In this document: positions 1 to 8,347 of the stretch, one piece after another | Numbering within the stretch: the first letter of the stretch is position 1 | Layout of the letters: every line of letters begins with the position of its first letter | From: JBGSBR01 sp041730495 | GTDB lineage: Bacteria; Patescibacteriota; Microgenomatia; UBA1406; GWC2-37-13 | Assembly: GCA_041730495.1 (NCBI GenBank) | Contig: JBGSBR010000020.1 | Span: forward strand, 1 to 22,064 | DNA length: 22,064 nt | Reading direction: 5' to 3' | The notes under the pieces: model-generated | What the model was told of the DNA's origin: nothing | Seen by the model: only the letters and a program-made list of their open reading frames with translations | Database searches by the model: none | Position numbers and translations under genes: made by a program

Positions 1-331
1 CAAAGAAGTCCCTGATCCTCAGCGCTATGGCGTGATTGATTTTGATGAAAATCATAATGTAACCTCGATTGTCGAAAAACCTACCGATCCAAAAAGTAAT
101 TTTGCTATGGTTGGTATATATGTATTAGATAACCGAGCTTCACAGTTTGCCAAAGAAGTAAAACCATCTGAACGTGGTGAGATTGAGATACCTGATGTTA
201 TCAACAAATATCGCGACTTAGGTGAGCTGAAAGTAAGTATCGTCGATGGATGTTGGGAAGATGCAGGCACATTTGATAGCTTACTTGCTGCGAATAACTA
301 CTGGGCAGAAAAGCATAATAAAAATAAATAA
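1..331 (+). CDS. Sugar-1-phosphate nucleotidylyltransferase (RmlA-like), 3' end only
   Basis: The reading frame is open from base 2, so the gene begins before the window; about 109 C-terminal residues are visible. RmlA-type enzymes join a sugar-1-phosphate to an NTP (classically glucose-1-phosphate + dTTP) to supply activated sugars for cell-surface polysaccharides. Visible family signatures are RYGVIDFD, the EKP motif in IVEKPTDPKSN, the VGIYVLDN strand, RGEIEIPDVIN and the WEDAGTFDSLL segment, in the order seen in RmlA. The nucleotide-binding N terminus is missing, so thymidylyl versus uridylyl specificity cannot be decided. The frame ends with TAA, 43 nt before the next start. An internal GTG at 32 is not a start, because the conserved motif continues upstream of it. 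Confidence 0.85.
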   Translation, partial: KEVPDPQRYGVIDFDENHNVTSIVEKPTDPKSNFAMVGIYVLDNRASQFAKEVKPSERGEIEIPDVINKYRDLGELKVSIVDGCWEDAGTFDSLLAANNYWAEKHNKNK

Positions 332-374
332 ATATTGAGTTTTAATTTAGCTCTTCGTATTATAAGATTAATAT

Positions 375-632
375 ATGGATACAACTCAGGTCTTACTTTT
401 AATTATTCTTAGTCTCTCAACAATATTTTTGACCGTTATCGGTATCCAACTCATCATAGTTTTAAAAGAGCTGAAAACCACCTTGCAAAGTGTGAATAAA
501 ATCGTCAAAGGCTTCGATACACTTGGAGTCGGGTTACAACATGGTGTCGGTGAGGTCACTGGCTTTATCAATGGCTTTAAAACCATCATGAAAATTGTAG
601 ATTTGTGGGGAAAGAAAAAAAATGACAAATAA
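375..632 (+). CDS. Small single-pass membrane protein, function unknown
   Basis: This gene encodes 85 residues. Residues about 6-30 (LLLIILSLSTIFLTVIGIQL and following) form one transmembrane helix. A helical stretch of the KELKTTLQSVNKIVKGFDTLG type follows, then a glycine-rich amphipathic part and a basic tail (WGKKKNDK). The layout of an N-terminal anchor plus a cytosolic helix resembles small DUF948-like or phage-holin-like membrane proteins, but I do not recognise a family. The ATG at 375 is preceded by an AT-rich stretch containing TATTAT/TATAAG (358-366) and no Shine-Dalgarno sequence. Its last 11 nt overlap the next gene, which suggests coupled translation and a shared role at the membrane. 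Confidence 0.7.
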   Translation: MDTTQVLLLIILSLSTIFLTVIGIQLIIVLKELKTTLQSVNKIVKGFDTLGVGLQHGVGEVTGFINGFKTIMKIVDLWGKKKNDK

Positions 633-834
633 TAACGAAAACAACAGTCACAACTTTTGGTCAGGCTTCGCACTCGGCGCTGTCGCCGGTGGAGCACTTA
701 TGTACATGTTTGCTACAGAACGTGGACGCAAATCGTTGACCTCAATCCTTGCTAATGCTGAGTCATTGGAACACAATATTGAAGATGTCTTAGACATGCT
801 TCAAAAACAAGATTTGTTTAAAGACACAAAATAA
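622..834 (+). CDS. YtxH-like small membrane protein
   Basis: This gene encodes 70 residues. After a polar asparagine-rich start, residues about 12-31 (FWSGFALGAVAGGALMYMFA) form a glycine-rich membrane helix, directly followed by TERGRKSL and a helical tail. That arrangement (G-x-x-x-G helix, then T/PxxGxxxR) is the hallmark of the YtxH/gas-vesicle-like family, often linked to stress in Firmicutes; the precise function is unknown. The ATG lies inside the preceding gene (11-nt overlap). GGGGAAAG at 607-614, about 7 nt upstream, is one of the few Shine-Dalgarno-like stretches in the window. The intergenic region after it contains the rpoB promoter. Confidence 0.7.
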   Translation: MTNNNENNSHNFWSGFALGAVAGGALMYMFATERGRKSLTSILANAESLEHNIEDVLDMLQKQDLFKDTK

Positions 835-857
835 CTTCATTTTCTTCGATATTTGTG

Positions 858-886
858 TTGACAACTGAATACGTGTAGTGTATATT
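858..886 (+). promoter_or_regulatory. Strong sigma70-type promoter of the rpoBC operon
   Basis: A perfect -35 box TTGACA (858-863), exactly 17 nt, then the -10 box TATATT (881-886). Transcription should start near 892-894, about 48 nt upstream of the rpoB ATG at 941. A possible GTG start for rpoB at 878 lies inside the promoter and cannot be transcribed from it. This is the best -35/-10 match found in the window and one of few with a recognisable -35. Confidence 0.85.
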
Positions 887-896
887 AATCCAATTC

Positions 897-919
897 ACCC
901 TTTTTTGAGGGTTTTTATT
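897..919 (+). promoter_or_regulatory. Hairpin plus T-tract in the rpoB 5' leader
   Basis: ACCCT (897-901) pairs with AGGGT (908-912) around a T-rich loop, and TTTTTATTT follows. It looks like a small intrinsic terminator but starts only a few nucleotides after the predicted transcription start. It may instead protect the mRNA 5' end or act as a pause or attenuation element. The stem is short (5-6 bp), so activity is uncertain. Confidence 0.4.
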
Positions 920-940
920 TGTTGCAACTTCACCCAATCG

Positions 941-3900
941 ATGACACCTAAATCAAAGACCCAATCCTCTTCCCAACACATTATTTTAGGTACAGAAGAA
1001 CCTAATGTTCCAAACTTCGACCTCATTGAGGTACAAAAACAGTCTTGGGATCGCTTCCTCAAGCAAGATTTGAAAGAAACAGTAGCAGAATTTTTCCCGA
1101 TCGATGATTACACTGGTAAAAAACTCACTCTTCATTTTGAAGACATGATTTTCGGTGAGACCCGTCACGATATGGATGTCTGTATCGCAAAGAAACTCAC
1201 TTATGATCAACCTATTTATCTGCGTCTTCGTTTAGAAAACAAAAAAACAGGAACTGAAAAATCACAAGACGTGTATCTTTTCAATCTTCCAATCATGACA
1301 GCTAAAGGTACCTTTATCATCAACGGTATTGAACGTGCAATCATCAGTCAGATCGTCAGATCTCCTGGTATGTACTTCACAGCCGAGATCGATAAAACCA
1401 CTGGCATGACCATCTATAATGCTGAAATCAGACCTTACATCGGATCATGGATTGATATTAGTATCAATAAACATGGTGTGATCGAGATGAAGATCAACAA
1501 ACGTCGTAAGATGCTTGCAACAGTCTTCCTCAAACTCTTCGATGGTGAAAACAGTAATGACTTACTGCAATACTTCCAGGATGTCGATCAAGACTTAGTC
1601 GAAAAATATATTGCCCCAACACTCAAAAAAGATCGTACATCTAATCGTGATGAAGCGGTACTTGAGTTTTATCGTAAGGTAAAGCCAGGTGAGCCTTTGA
1701 TCTTAGAAAATGCATACAAAACATTAAATGCTTTGTTCTTTGATTCAAAAAGATACTCAATGGGACCTGTCGGTCGCTATAAAATCAATCGCAAACTTGA
1801 GTTAAACTTCGAAAACACTCCAGAACATTACTTGCTTCAAAAAGCAGATATTATCGCTGGACTGAAACACTTAGTCAAACTTACTAAAGGTCAAGGTGAT
1901 TTCGATGATATCGATCATCTTAGTAACCGACGTCTTCGTACTGTAGGCGAACTTATCGCTATGTACGGTGTTCGTGCAGGTATGATTCGTGTCGAAAAAG
2001 AAGTCAAAGAGCGTATGAGTTTGATCACCAGTGATGTTAATCCAAATCCATCACAGGTCTTAAACAACAAACCGCTTATCGCAACTGTCAATATTTTCTA
2101 TAAAACAAGTCAACTTTCAACCATCGTTGATCAAACCAATCCTCTGTCAGAGCTCGACAATCTTCGTCGTATCACAGTCGGTGGACCAGGTGGTATTGAA
2201 AAGCAACGTGCTTCATTCTCAATCCGTGATATTGCAGCCTCACAGTATGGTCGTATCGATCCGATCCGATCTCCTGAAGGTCCAAACATCGGTGTCGTAA
2301 CCTATATGGCTATGTATGCTCGTGTGAATGATTATGGTTTCCTCGAAGCTCCATATCACAAACTCATCAAAGAAACCAAAGGCGGTAAAACTAAAGTCCG
2401 TATCTCAGATGAGATCGTCTACTTACAAGCTGACGATGAAGAAAAAAGTTATATCACTTCAGCCAACGTCGGTATCGATGAAAATCGTTATCTCACAGAT
2501 GAGCGTGTAGTCGCACGTTTCAAAGGTGATGTTGCCGAAGTTTCAATTGATCAACTAAATTATATTGATATCTCACCACGACAAGCTATCGGTATCTCAG
2601 CCTCACTTATTCCGTTCTTACAGAATGATGATGCTAGCCGTGCACTCATGGGAAGTCACATGCAATGTCAGGCCGTACCATTGGTACGACCACAAGCTCC
2701 ACTCGTGGGCACAGGCATGGAAGCCACCATCGCAGCTGAGCTTGGACGTACAGTTCGTGCTCCAGAAGATGCAACTGTCGATTATGTCGATGGTAGTAAA
2801 GTCGTCCTTAAAGGTAAATCTGGTAAAACATATCAATATGATATGCAACGTTACCTACGTACCAATAAAGACGTCACATTCGATCAAACACCTCGAGTCG
2901 AACCTAATCAAACCCTTAAAAAAGGTGATTTAGTAATCGATGGACCAGCAACACAAGATGGTCGTCTCGCTCTTGGTCATAACTTAGTCATCGCTTATAC
3001 ATCATTAAACGGTCTTGGTTATGAAGACGGTTTCGTAGTTTCAGAATCATTACTGAAACGAGACATTTTCACCTCAATCACTAGTGAAGAATACATCGCT
3101 GACTTAGTAGATACCAAACTTGGACCAGAAGAACTCACACGAGATCTTCCAAATGTCCGTGAAGAAGTACTACAAAATTTAGATAAAGATGGTCTCGTAC
3201 TTCTTGGCACACAGGTCAAGGGCGGTGATATCTTCGTCGGCAAGGTCGCTCCAAAAGGCGAACGCGAACTGACAGCCGAAGAACGATTGCTTCGTGCAAT
3301 CTTCGGTGAAAAAGCTAAAGATGTCAAAGACACTTCACTGCGTATGCCTTATGGTGATCGTGGTACAGTCGTCAACATCGATACAATCGATTCTAAAAAA
3401 GATCCAAATGAACTTGAACCAAGTATCTTAAAACGTATCTTGGTCCAGACATCACAGCTTCGCAAGGTCACCATCGGTGATAAGCTTGCAGGTCGTCATG
3501 GAAACAAGGGTGTTATCTCAAAGATCTTACCTGAGTATGATATGCCGTATCTAGCTGATGGTACACCTGTTGATATCATCATCTCTCCTCTTTCGATTCT
3601 TGCTCGTATGAATCTAGGACAGTTGTTTGAAACAATCCTTGGTTGGATTGCTGTCAAAAACAACAGTCATATTTCTGTACCAGTATTTGAAAAGATCAAG
3701 GAAGATTACATCACCTCAGAGATGGATAAACTTGGGTTCCCAACTGACGGTAAAGTAACTCTTTATGATGGTCGTACCGGTGAAGCATTTGATCGACCAG
3801 TACTCGTCGGTATGAATTACATTATGAAACTGATTCACATGGTCGAAGATAAATTCCATGCACGTTCAGTCGGACCATACTCACTCGTTACACAACAACC

Positions 3901-4153
3901 TCTCGGTGGTAAATCACAGATGGGTGGACAGCGTTTCGGAGAGATGGAGGTCTGGGCACTAGAAGCACATCGTGTGCCACATACACTTCAAGAAATGTTG
4001 ACCATTAAATCAGACGATGTTCGTGGAAGACAAAAAGCCTTTGAATCAATCATCAAAGGACTTGATATCCCACAATCAAGCGTTCCAGAATCATTTAATG
4101 TTCTTGTGAAAGAGCTCAACGCTCTCGGGTTATCAATTGATTATATTGCTTAA
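941..4153 (+). CDS. rpoB: RNA polymerase subunit beta
   Basis: The catalytic beta subunit of RNA polymerase, 1070 residues from the ATG at 941. I chose this start because the promoter -10 box overlaps the upstream in-frame GTG (878) and because the N terminus (MTPKSKTQ..., then PNFDLIEVQKQSWDRFL) then matches the usual length. Conserved parts include RQAIGISASLIPFLQNDDASRALMGS (split here as RQAIGISASLIPF and DDASRALMGS), GDKLAGRHGNKGV with the catalytic lysines, and the C-terminal LQEMLTIKSDDVRGR. It lacks the large lineage-specific insertions of E. coli (1342 aa). The rifampicin pocket, residues about 388-419, carries several substitutions (T394, N407, T412, G414 against E. coli Q513, H526, S531, L533). 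No Shine-Dalgarno sequence precedes the ATG. rpoC follows 5 nt after the stop. The usual rplKAJL genes are not directly upstream. Confidence 0.98.
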   Translation: MTPKSKTQSSSQHIILGTEEPNVPNFDLIEVQKQSWDRFLKQDLKETVAEFFPIDDYTGKKLTLHFEDMIFGETRHDMDVCIAKKLTYDQPIYLRLRLENKKTGTEKSQDVYLFNLPIMTAKGTFIINGIERAIISQIVRSPGMYFTAEIDKTTGMTIYNAEIRPYIGSWIDISINKHGVIEMKINKRRKMLATVFLKLFDGENSNDLLQYFQDVDQDLVEKYIAPTLKKDRTSNRDEAVLEFYRKVKPGEPLILENAYKTLNALFFDSKRYSMGPVGRYKINRKLELNFENTPEHYLLQKADIIAGLKHLVKLTKGQGDFDDIDHLSNRRLRTVGELIAMYGVRAGMIRVEKEVKERMSLITSDVNPNPSQVLNNKPLIATVNIFYKTSQLSTIVDQTNPLSELDNLRRITVGGPGGIEKQRASFSIRDIAASQYGRIDPIRSPEGPNIGVVTYMAMYARVNDYGFLEAPYHKLIKETKGGKTKVRISDEIVYLQADDEEKSYITSANVGIDENRYLTDERVVARFKGDVAEVSIDQLNYIDISPRQAIGISASLIPFLQNDDASRALMGSHMQCQAVPLVRPQAPLVGTGMEATIAAELGRTVRAPEDATVDYVDGSKVVLKGKSGKTYQYDMQRYLRTNKDVTFDQTPRVEPNQTLKKGDLVIDGPATQDGRLALGHNLVIAYTSLNGLGYEDGFVVSESLLKRDIFTSITSEEYIADLVDTKLGPEELTRDLPNVREEVLQNLDKDGLVLLGTQVKGGDIFVGKVAPKGERELTAEERLLRAIFGEKAKDVKDTSLRMPYGDRGTVVNIDTIDSKKDPNELEPSILKRILVQTSQLRKVTIGDKLAGRHGNKGVISKILPEYDMPYLADGTPVDIIISPLSILARMNLGQLFETILGWIAVKNNSHISVPVFEKIKEDYITSEMDKLGFPTDGKVTLYDGRTGEAFDRPVLVGMNYIMKLIHMVEDKFHARSVGPYSLVTQQPLGGKSQMGGQRFGEMEVWALEAHRVPHTLQEMLTIKSDDVRGRQKAFESIIKGLDIPQSSVPESFNVLVKELNALGLSIDYIA

Positions 4154-4158
4154 TACTT

Positions 4159-7100
4159 ATGGACGATACAACACCAATGCTCGACTTTAGTGGTCTCAAG
4201 ATTCGACTCGCATCGCCTGCCGATATCTTGAAATGGTCACACGGAGAAGTAACAAAACCAGAAACAATCAACTATCGTACTTTTAGACCTGAAAAAGACG
4301 GCTTATTTGATGAGCGCATTTTCGGACCTACCAAAGATTATGAATGTTACTGTGGTAAATACAAACGTATTCGTTACAAAGGTATTGTCTGCGATCGCTG
4401 TGGAGTCGAAGTCACCACATCTGTGGTACGTCGTGAACGCATGGGTCATATCAAACTTGCAACACCCGTTGCACATATTTGGTATTTCAAAGGCGCTTCA
4501 GCACCTCTCAGTGTCTTACTTGATATTCCAGCTCAAACACTTGAACGCATCGTGTACTATGCTCTTTACCTTGTCAAAGAAGTCAATAAAGACAAACAAA
4601 AAGAAGTAGTTGATGCACTCGAAGCTCTCAAAGCTACCGAAGTCAAGAAACAAGAAGATTGGTATGAAGGTGAGAAAAAGAAATTACATGATGAATACGA
4701 AAAACAAAAAACAGCCACCTCTAAAAAAATCACCAATGCTGAACAACTTGAAATCACAGTACAAGAGATCGATCTGAAAGAACGTGAACATTTCAAAAAG
4801 CTTTCTGACAGATTTATCGAACAAAAATCTCAACGTGTCGCAATCTATGAACGCTTGATCAAAGTAGTCAAGACTCTTCGACCTATGGATACTGTCGAAG
4901 AAGAAGATTATCTGTTCCTCAAAGATCAAGATCTTGGCGATTTCGTCGATGTCGGTATGGGTGCAGAAGTAATCCATGAACTCTTGACATCAACCGAACT
5001 CAAAGAGATGCTTTCACAAACCTTAGCAAAAATTGCTAAGACAAAAGGTGAAAAACGTAGTAAATTACTCAAAAAAGTACGTATTATCGAATCATTCATG
5101 AAGAGTAAAGTCTCTCCAGAATGGATGTTAGTCTCAGTACTTCCTGTCGTACCACCGGATCTTCGTCCAGTCGTACAACTCCCAGGTGGTAAATTCGCAA
5201 CATCTGATTTGAATGATCTGTATCGTCGTGTCATCAATCGTAACATCCGTTTACATCAATTGATTGAACTCGGTGCTCCTGAAATCATCTTACGTAACGA
5301 AAAACGTATGCTTCAGGAAGCTGTTGATTCATTACTTGATTTACAAAAGTCTCGTGGACGAGCTACAGCTCGCCGTTCAGCCAAGAAACTGAAATCACTT
5401 TCAGATATCTTGCGTGGTAAGCAAGGTCGTTTCCGTCAAAACTTGCTCGGTAAACGTGTCGATTACTCAGGTCGTTCAACTATTATCGTTGGACCAGAGC
5501 TCAAAATTGATCAGTGTGGTATTCCAAAAGAGATGGCTCTTGAGCTATTCAAACCATATCTACTTCATGAGATCATCGTCCGAGGTCTTGCACCAAACAT
5601 CAAGAGTGCCAAGAACTTTCTCGAAGAGCGTGAACCTGTGATCTATGACATCTTAGAAGAAATCACTAAAAATCATCCAGTGCTCCTAAACCGTGCACCA
5701 ACATTGCATAAACTTTCAATCCTCGGATTCTATCCTGTGTTGACTGATTCCAATGCAATCAAGCTGCATCCTACTGTCTGTGCCGGCTACAATGCTGACT
5801 TCGACGGTGATGCTATGGGTGTCTTCGTCCCACTTTCTGAGCAATCAATCAAAGAGGTCGAAGAACGCATGTTGCCTTATCGAAACTTACTCAAGCCTGC
5901 TGATGGTCAGCCTATCGTCATCCCAAACAAAGAGATGGCTCTAGGTGTCTACTACATCACCACACTTGATAAAAACTTTGAGGTACAAAAAGATGAAGAG
6001 ATCAAAGCTTTCGCCACTCGTGACGAAGCTGTAACTAACTATCACATGGGTCGTGTTAAACTACGTCAAGCTGTGATGGTCCGTATCAATGATCAGATCA
6101 TGCGTACTTCTGCAGGACGTATCTTATTCAATGATACGCTTCCAGTAGAGATGGCATTCATCAACGAAGACGTAAAAGCTGCTGATATCAAAGAAATCAT
6201 CGTGAAAGCAATGCAATTCCTTGATCAAAAGGCAGTCGGTGCTCTCATCGATCGCATCAAAGATGTCGGTTTCTGGGGTTCCACCATGGCTGGCGGTCTT
6301 TCTGTTTCAATCTTTGATTGTAAAATCATCGATAACAAACAAGAAATGATCACAGGCACAGAAGCAGAAGTAGCCAAGATTCAAGATAACTTCCAACAAG
6401 GTTTACTGACACTCGACGAAAAACGTCGTTTGAGTAATAAACTTTGGATTGATCTTACTGAAAAACTAGCTGACTTAACTTGGGATGCAATTGGTGAAGA
6501 AAACCCAGTCAAGATCATCATCAAATCTGGTGGTGCTCGTGCGTCACGCGAACAGTTGAAACAGCTTTCTGCTTTCAAAGGTCTCGTCGTCGACCCAATG
6601 GGTAAGATCATCGAAGTTCCAACAAAATCAAATTATCGTGAAGGATTAAATATCTTTGAATACGTCATCTCAGCTCGTGGTGCTCGTAAAGGTTTGACCG
6701 ACTCAGCTCTTAAGACAGCTGATGCAGGTTACCTCACTCGCCGTCTCCATGACGTAGCACATGATATGATCGTCCGAGAACTTGACTGTAATACAGAAGC
6801 AGGTCTTGAGATTGATGCAGCTGAAGAACGTGGTGATAAAATGATTGCCCGTATCAGTGGTCGCTTCGCTTTCAAACCAATCAAAGATAGCAAAGGTACA
6901 GTAATCGTCGATACTAATGAACTTATTGATGATGAAAAATTAGCCTTAGTCGCTAAAGCTGCACCAACACATGTCGCTGTTCGTAGTCCATTATTCTGTG
7001 CATCTAAATTTGGAATCTGTCAGAAATGTTATGGTACAGATCTTTCAAATCATAGACCTGCAGAACTTGGTGCACCAACTGGAGTCGTAGCTGCTCAATC

Positions 7101-7971
7101 AATCGGTGAACCAGGTACTCAGTTGACCATGCGTGTCCGTCATTTCGGCGGTATCGTCATCTCTGACGTCACCCAAGGTCTACCTCGTGTAGAAGAGTTG
7201 TTTGAGACCCGTAATCCTAAAGTCGTATCACCTATCACAGAGATTGCTGGTAAAGTGACTGTGACTGAAGACACTGAACGAGATATGTTTATCGTAAAAG
7301 TGAAATCAACCACCAACGAAGAGGATGTCCAAGAGTTTAGTGTCCCAAATACACAAAAACTCAAAGTACAAGACGGAGATCTTATCGGTGCAGGTACCCA
7401 GATTTCAGAAGGATACTTAAATATCCATGATGTCTTGAGTGTCAAAGGCTTGCATTATGCACAGCTTTACTTACTCAACGAGATCCAATCTGTGTATGAG
7501 TCACAAGGTATCGCAATCCATGATAAGCATTTCGAGGTTATCATTCGTAAGATGAGTGACAAGGTCATCATCGAAGATGAAGGTGATACCAACTTCACCA
7601 AAAATGAGGTTGTTTCACGAGTTCGCTTCAACGAAGAGAATAAAAAGACATTGGCAATCGGTGGTAAACCTGCTGTCGGTAAAGTCAATATCTTTGGTAT
7701 CACTCGAGCTGCAATCTATACAGAATCATGGTTGTCAGCTGCCTCATTCGAGCAAACAACAAACGTACTTAGTAAAGCCGCAATCAAAGGCGATATTGAT
7801 TACTTGCTCGGATTGAAAGAGAATGTTATAATTGGAAGATTAATTCCAGTCAATCAGGAACTTATAGAAAAATATTACACACAATTCCAAACGTCATATG
7901 CCCACAATCAACCAGTTGATTCGCAAGAGTCGATCCAAGAAAATCAGGAAGTCGAGAGCATCAGCGCTTAA
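4159..7971 (+). CDS. rpoC: RNA polymerase subunit beta'
   Basis: The beta' subunit, 1270 residues; with beta it forms the active-site cleft. Zinc site 1 is intact (C63, C65, C78, C81). Zinc site 2 is intact (C877, C947, C954, C957, with the same spacing as E. coli 814/888/895/898). The Mg-binding NADFDGD loop is at 545-551. A Lys/Glu-rich coiled-coil insertion lies at about 150-240. The trigger loop at 991-998 reads MRVRHFGG instead of the near-universal MRTFHTGG; the catalytic R and H are kept. No SI3 insertion is present. The canonical end (KENVIIGRLIPV) is followed by a Q/E/S-rich tail of about 40 residues whose last 24 codons plus stop are read out of phase over the start of rpsL. It starts 5 nt after rpoB without a Shine-Dalgarno sequence. 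Confidence 0.98.
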   Translation: MDDTTPMLDFSGLKIRLASPADILKWSHGEVTKPETINYRTFRPEKDGLFDERIFGPTKDYECYCGKYKRIRYKGIVCDRCGVEVTTSVVRRERMGHIKLATPVAHIWYFKGASAPLSVLLDIPAQTLERIVYYALYLVKEVNKDKQKEVVDALEALKATEVKKQEDWYEGEKKKLHDEYEKQKTATSKKITNAEQLEITVQEIDLKEREHFKKLSDRFIEQKSQRVAIYERLIKVVKTLRPMDTVEEEDYLFLKDQDLGDFVDVGMGAEVIHELLTSTELKEMLSQTLAKIAKTKGEKRSKLLKKVRIIESFMKSKVSPEWMLVSVLPVVPPDLRPVVQLPGGKFATSDLNDLYRRVINRNIRLHQLIELGAPEIILRNEKRMLQEAVDSLLDLQKSRGRATARRSAKKLKSLSDILRGKQGRFRQNLLGKRVDYSGRSTIIVGPELKIDQCGIPKEMALELFKPYLLHEIIVRGLAPNIKSAKNFLEEREPVIYDILEEITKNHPVLLNRAPTLHKLSILGFYPVLTDSNAIKLHPTVCAGYNADFDGDAMGVFVPLSEQSIKEVEERMLPYRNLLKPADGQPIVIPNKEMALGVYYITTLDKNFEVQKDEEIKAFATRDEAVTNYHMGRVKLRQAVMVRINDQIMRTSAGRILFNDTLPVEMAFINEDVKAADIKEIIVKAMQFLDQKAVGALIDRIKDVGFWGSTMAGGLSVSIFDCKIIDNKQEMITGTEAEVAKIQDNFQQGLLTLDEKRRLSNKLWIDLTEKLADLTWDAIGEENPVKIIIKSGGARASREQLKQLSAFKGLVVDPMGKIIEVPTKSNYREGLNIFEYVISARGARKGLTDSALKTADAGYLTRRLHDVAHDMIVRELDCNTEAGLEIDAAEERGDKMIARISGRFAFKPIKDSKGTVIVDTNELIDDEKLALVAKAAPTHVAVRSPLFCASKFGICQKCYGTDLSNHRPAELGAPTGVVAAQSIGEPGTQLTMRVRHFGGIVISDVTQGLPRVEELFETRNPKVVSPITEIAGKVTVTEDTERDMFIVKVKSTTNEEDVQEFSVPNTQKLKVQDGDLIGAGTQISEGYLNIHDVLSVKGLHYAQLYLLNEIQSVYESQGIAIHDKHFEVIIRKMSDKVIIEDEGDTNFTKNEVVSRVRFNEENKKTLAIGGKPAVGKVNIFGITRAAIYTESWLSAASFEQTTNVLSKAAIKGDIDYLLGLKENVIIGRLIPVNQELIEKYYTQFQTSYAHNQPVDSQESIQENQEVESISA
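7804..7832 (+). promoter_or_regulatory. Possible internal promoter for rpsL-rpsG-fusA within rpoC
   Basis: TTGCTC (7804-7809), 17 nt, then a perfect TATAAT (7827-7832) inside the codons for NVIIGR near the rpoC 3' end. The codons that build it (GTT ATA ATT GGA AGA TTA) use ATA and AGA, which appear unusual in this gene, otherwise rich in ATC and CGT. A start near 7839 would give a 59-nt leader to rpsL. The -35 match is weak (3 of 6), so this is tentative. Confidence 0.35.
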
Positions 7972-8320
7972 GACTGTTTATAATGCTGTCAAACGTCGTT
8001 ACGTCGATACCGACGGACCGATGAAACGCGGAGTATGTACTGTCGTACGTACCATGACACCTAAAAAACCAAACTCAGCTTTGCGTAAAGTTGCTAGAGT
8101 ACGTCTTTCAAATCGTACTGAGATAACTGCATACATTCAGGGTATTGGTCATAATTTAGCCGAGCATTCCATCGTACTTGTACGTGGTGGTCGTGTAAAA
8201 GATTTGCCAGGTGTGAAATATCATATCGTCCGTAATAAGTTTGATACCGCTGGAACACAAGATCGTAAAACATCACGTTCTAAATATGGTACCAAGAAAC
8301 CAAAAGTTAAAGCAGCTTAA
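7898..8320 (+). CDS. rpsL: 30S ribosomal protein S12
   Basis: S12 sits at the decoding centre of the 30S subunit; 140 residues. The N terminus MPTINQLIRKSRSKK is unmistakable S12 and fixes the ATG at 7898, although this lies 74 nt inside rpoC in another frame. It has the longer Bacillus-type loop between ALK and KRGVCT (about 12 residues more than E. coli). The decoding loops are conserved: TPKKPNSALRK (K57, equivalent to E. coli K42) and GGRVKDLPG (K101, D102, P104, equivalent to K87, D88, P90). It therefore looks streptomycin-sensitive, and the RimO methylthiolation Asp is present. KRGVCTVVRTM differs from the usual KRGVCTRVGTM. Arginine codons in the overlap (CGC, CGA, AGG, AGA) differ from the CGT used mostly afterwards. 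Confidence 0.97.
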   Translation: MPTINQLIRKSRSKKIRKSRASALKTVYNAVKRRYVDTDGPMKRGVCTVVRTMTPKKPNSALRKVARVRLSNRTEITAYIQGIGHNLAEHSIVLVRGGRVKDLPGVKYHIVRNKFDTAGTQDRKTSRSKYGTKKPKVKAA

Positions 8321-8347
8321 TCAGTAATTTTAAATTAGTATAAATAA

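Noticed and set aside
878..940. Longer rpoB start at GTG 878, adding 21 residues
   Set aside because: The GTG lies just before and overlapping the -10 box, upstream of the predicted transcription start, and the extra residues do not resemble RpoB.
7140..7445. 101-codon minus-strand frame in rpoC
   Set aside because: It is antisense to conserved rpoC sequence, with a Ser/Thr-rich composition typical of reverse-strand artefacts.
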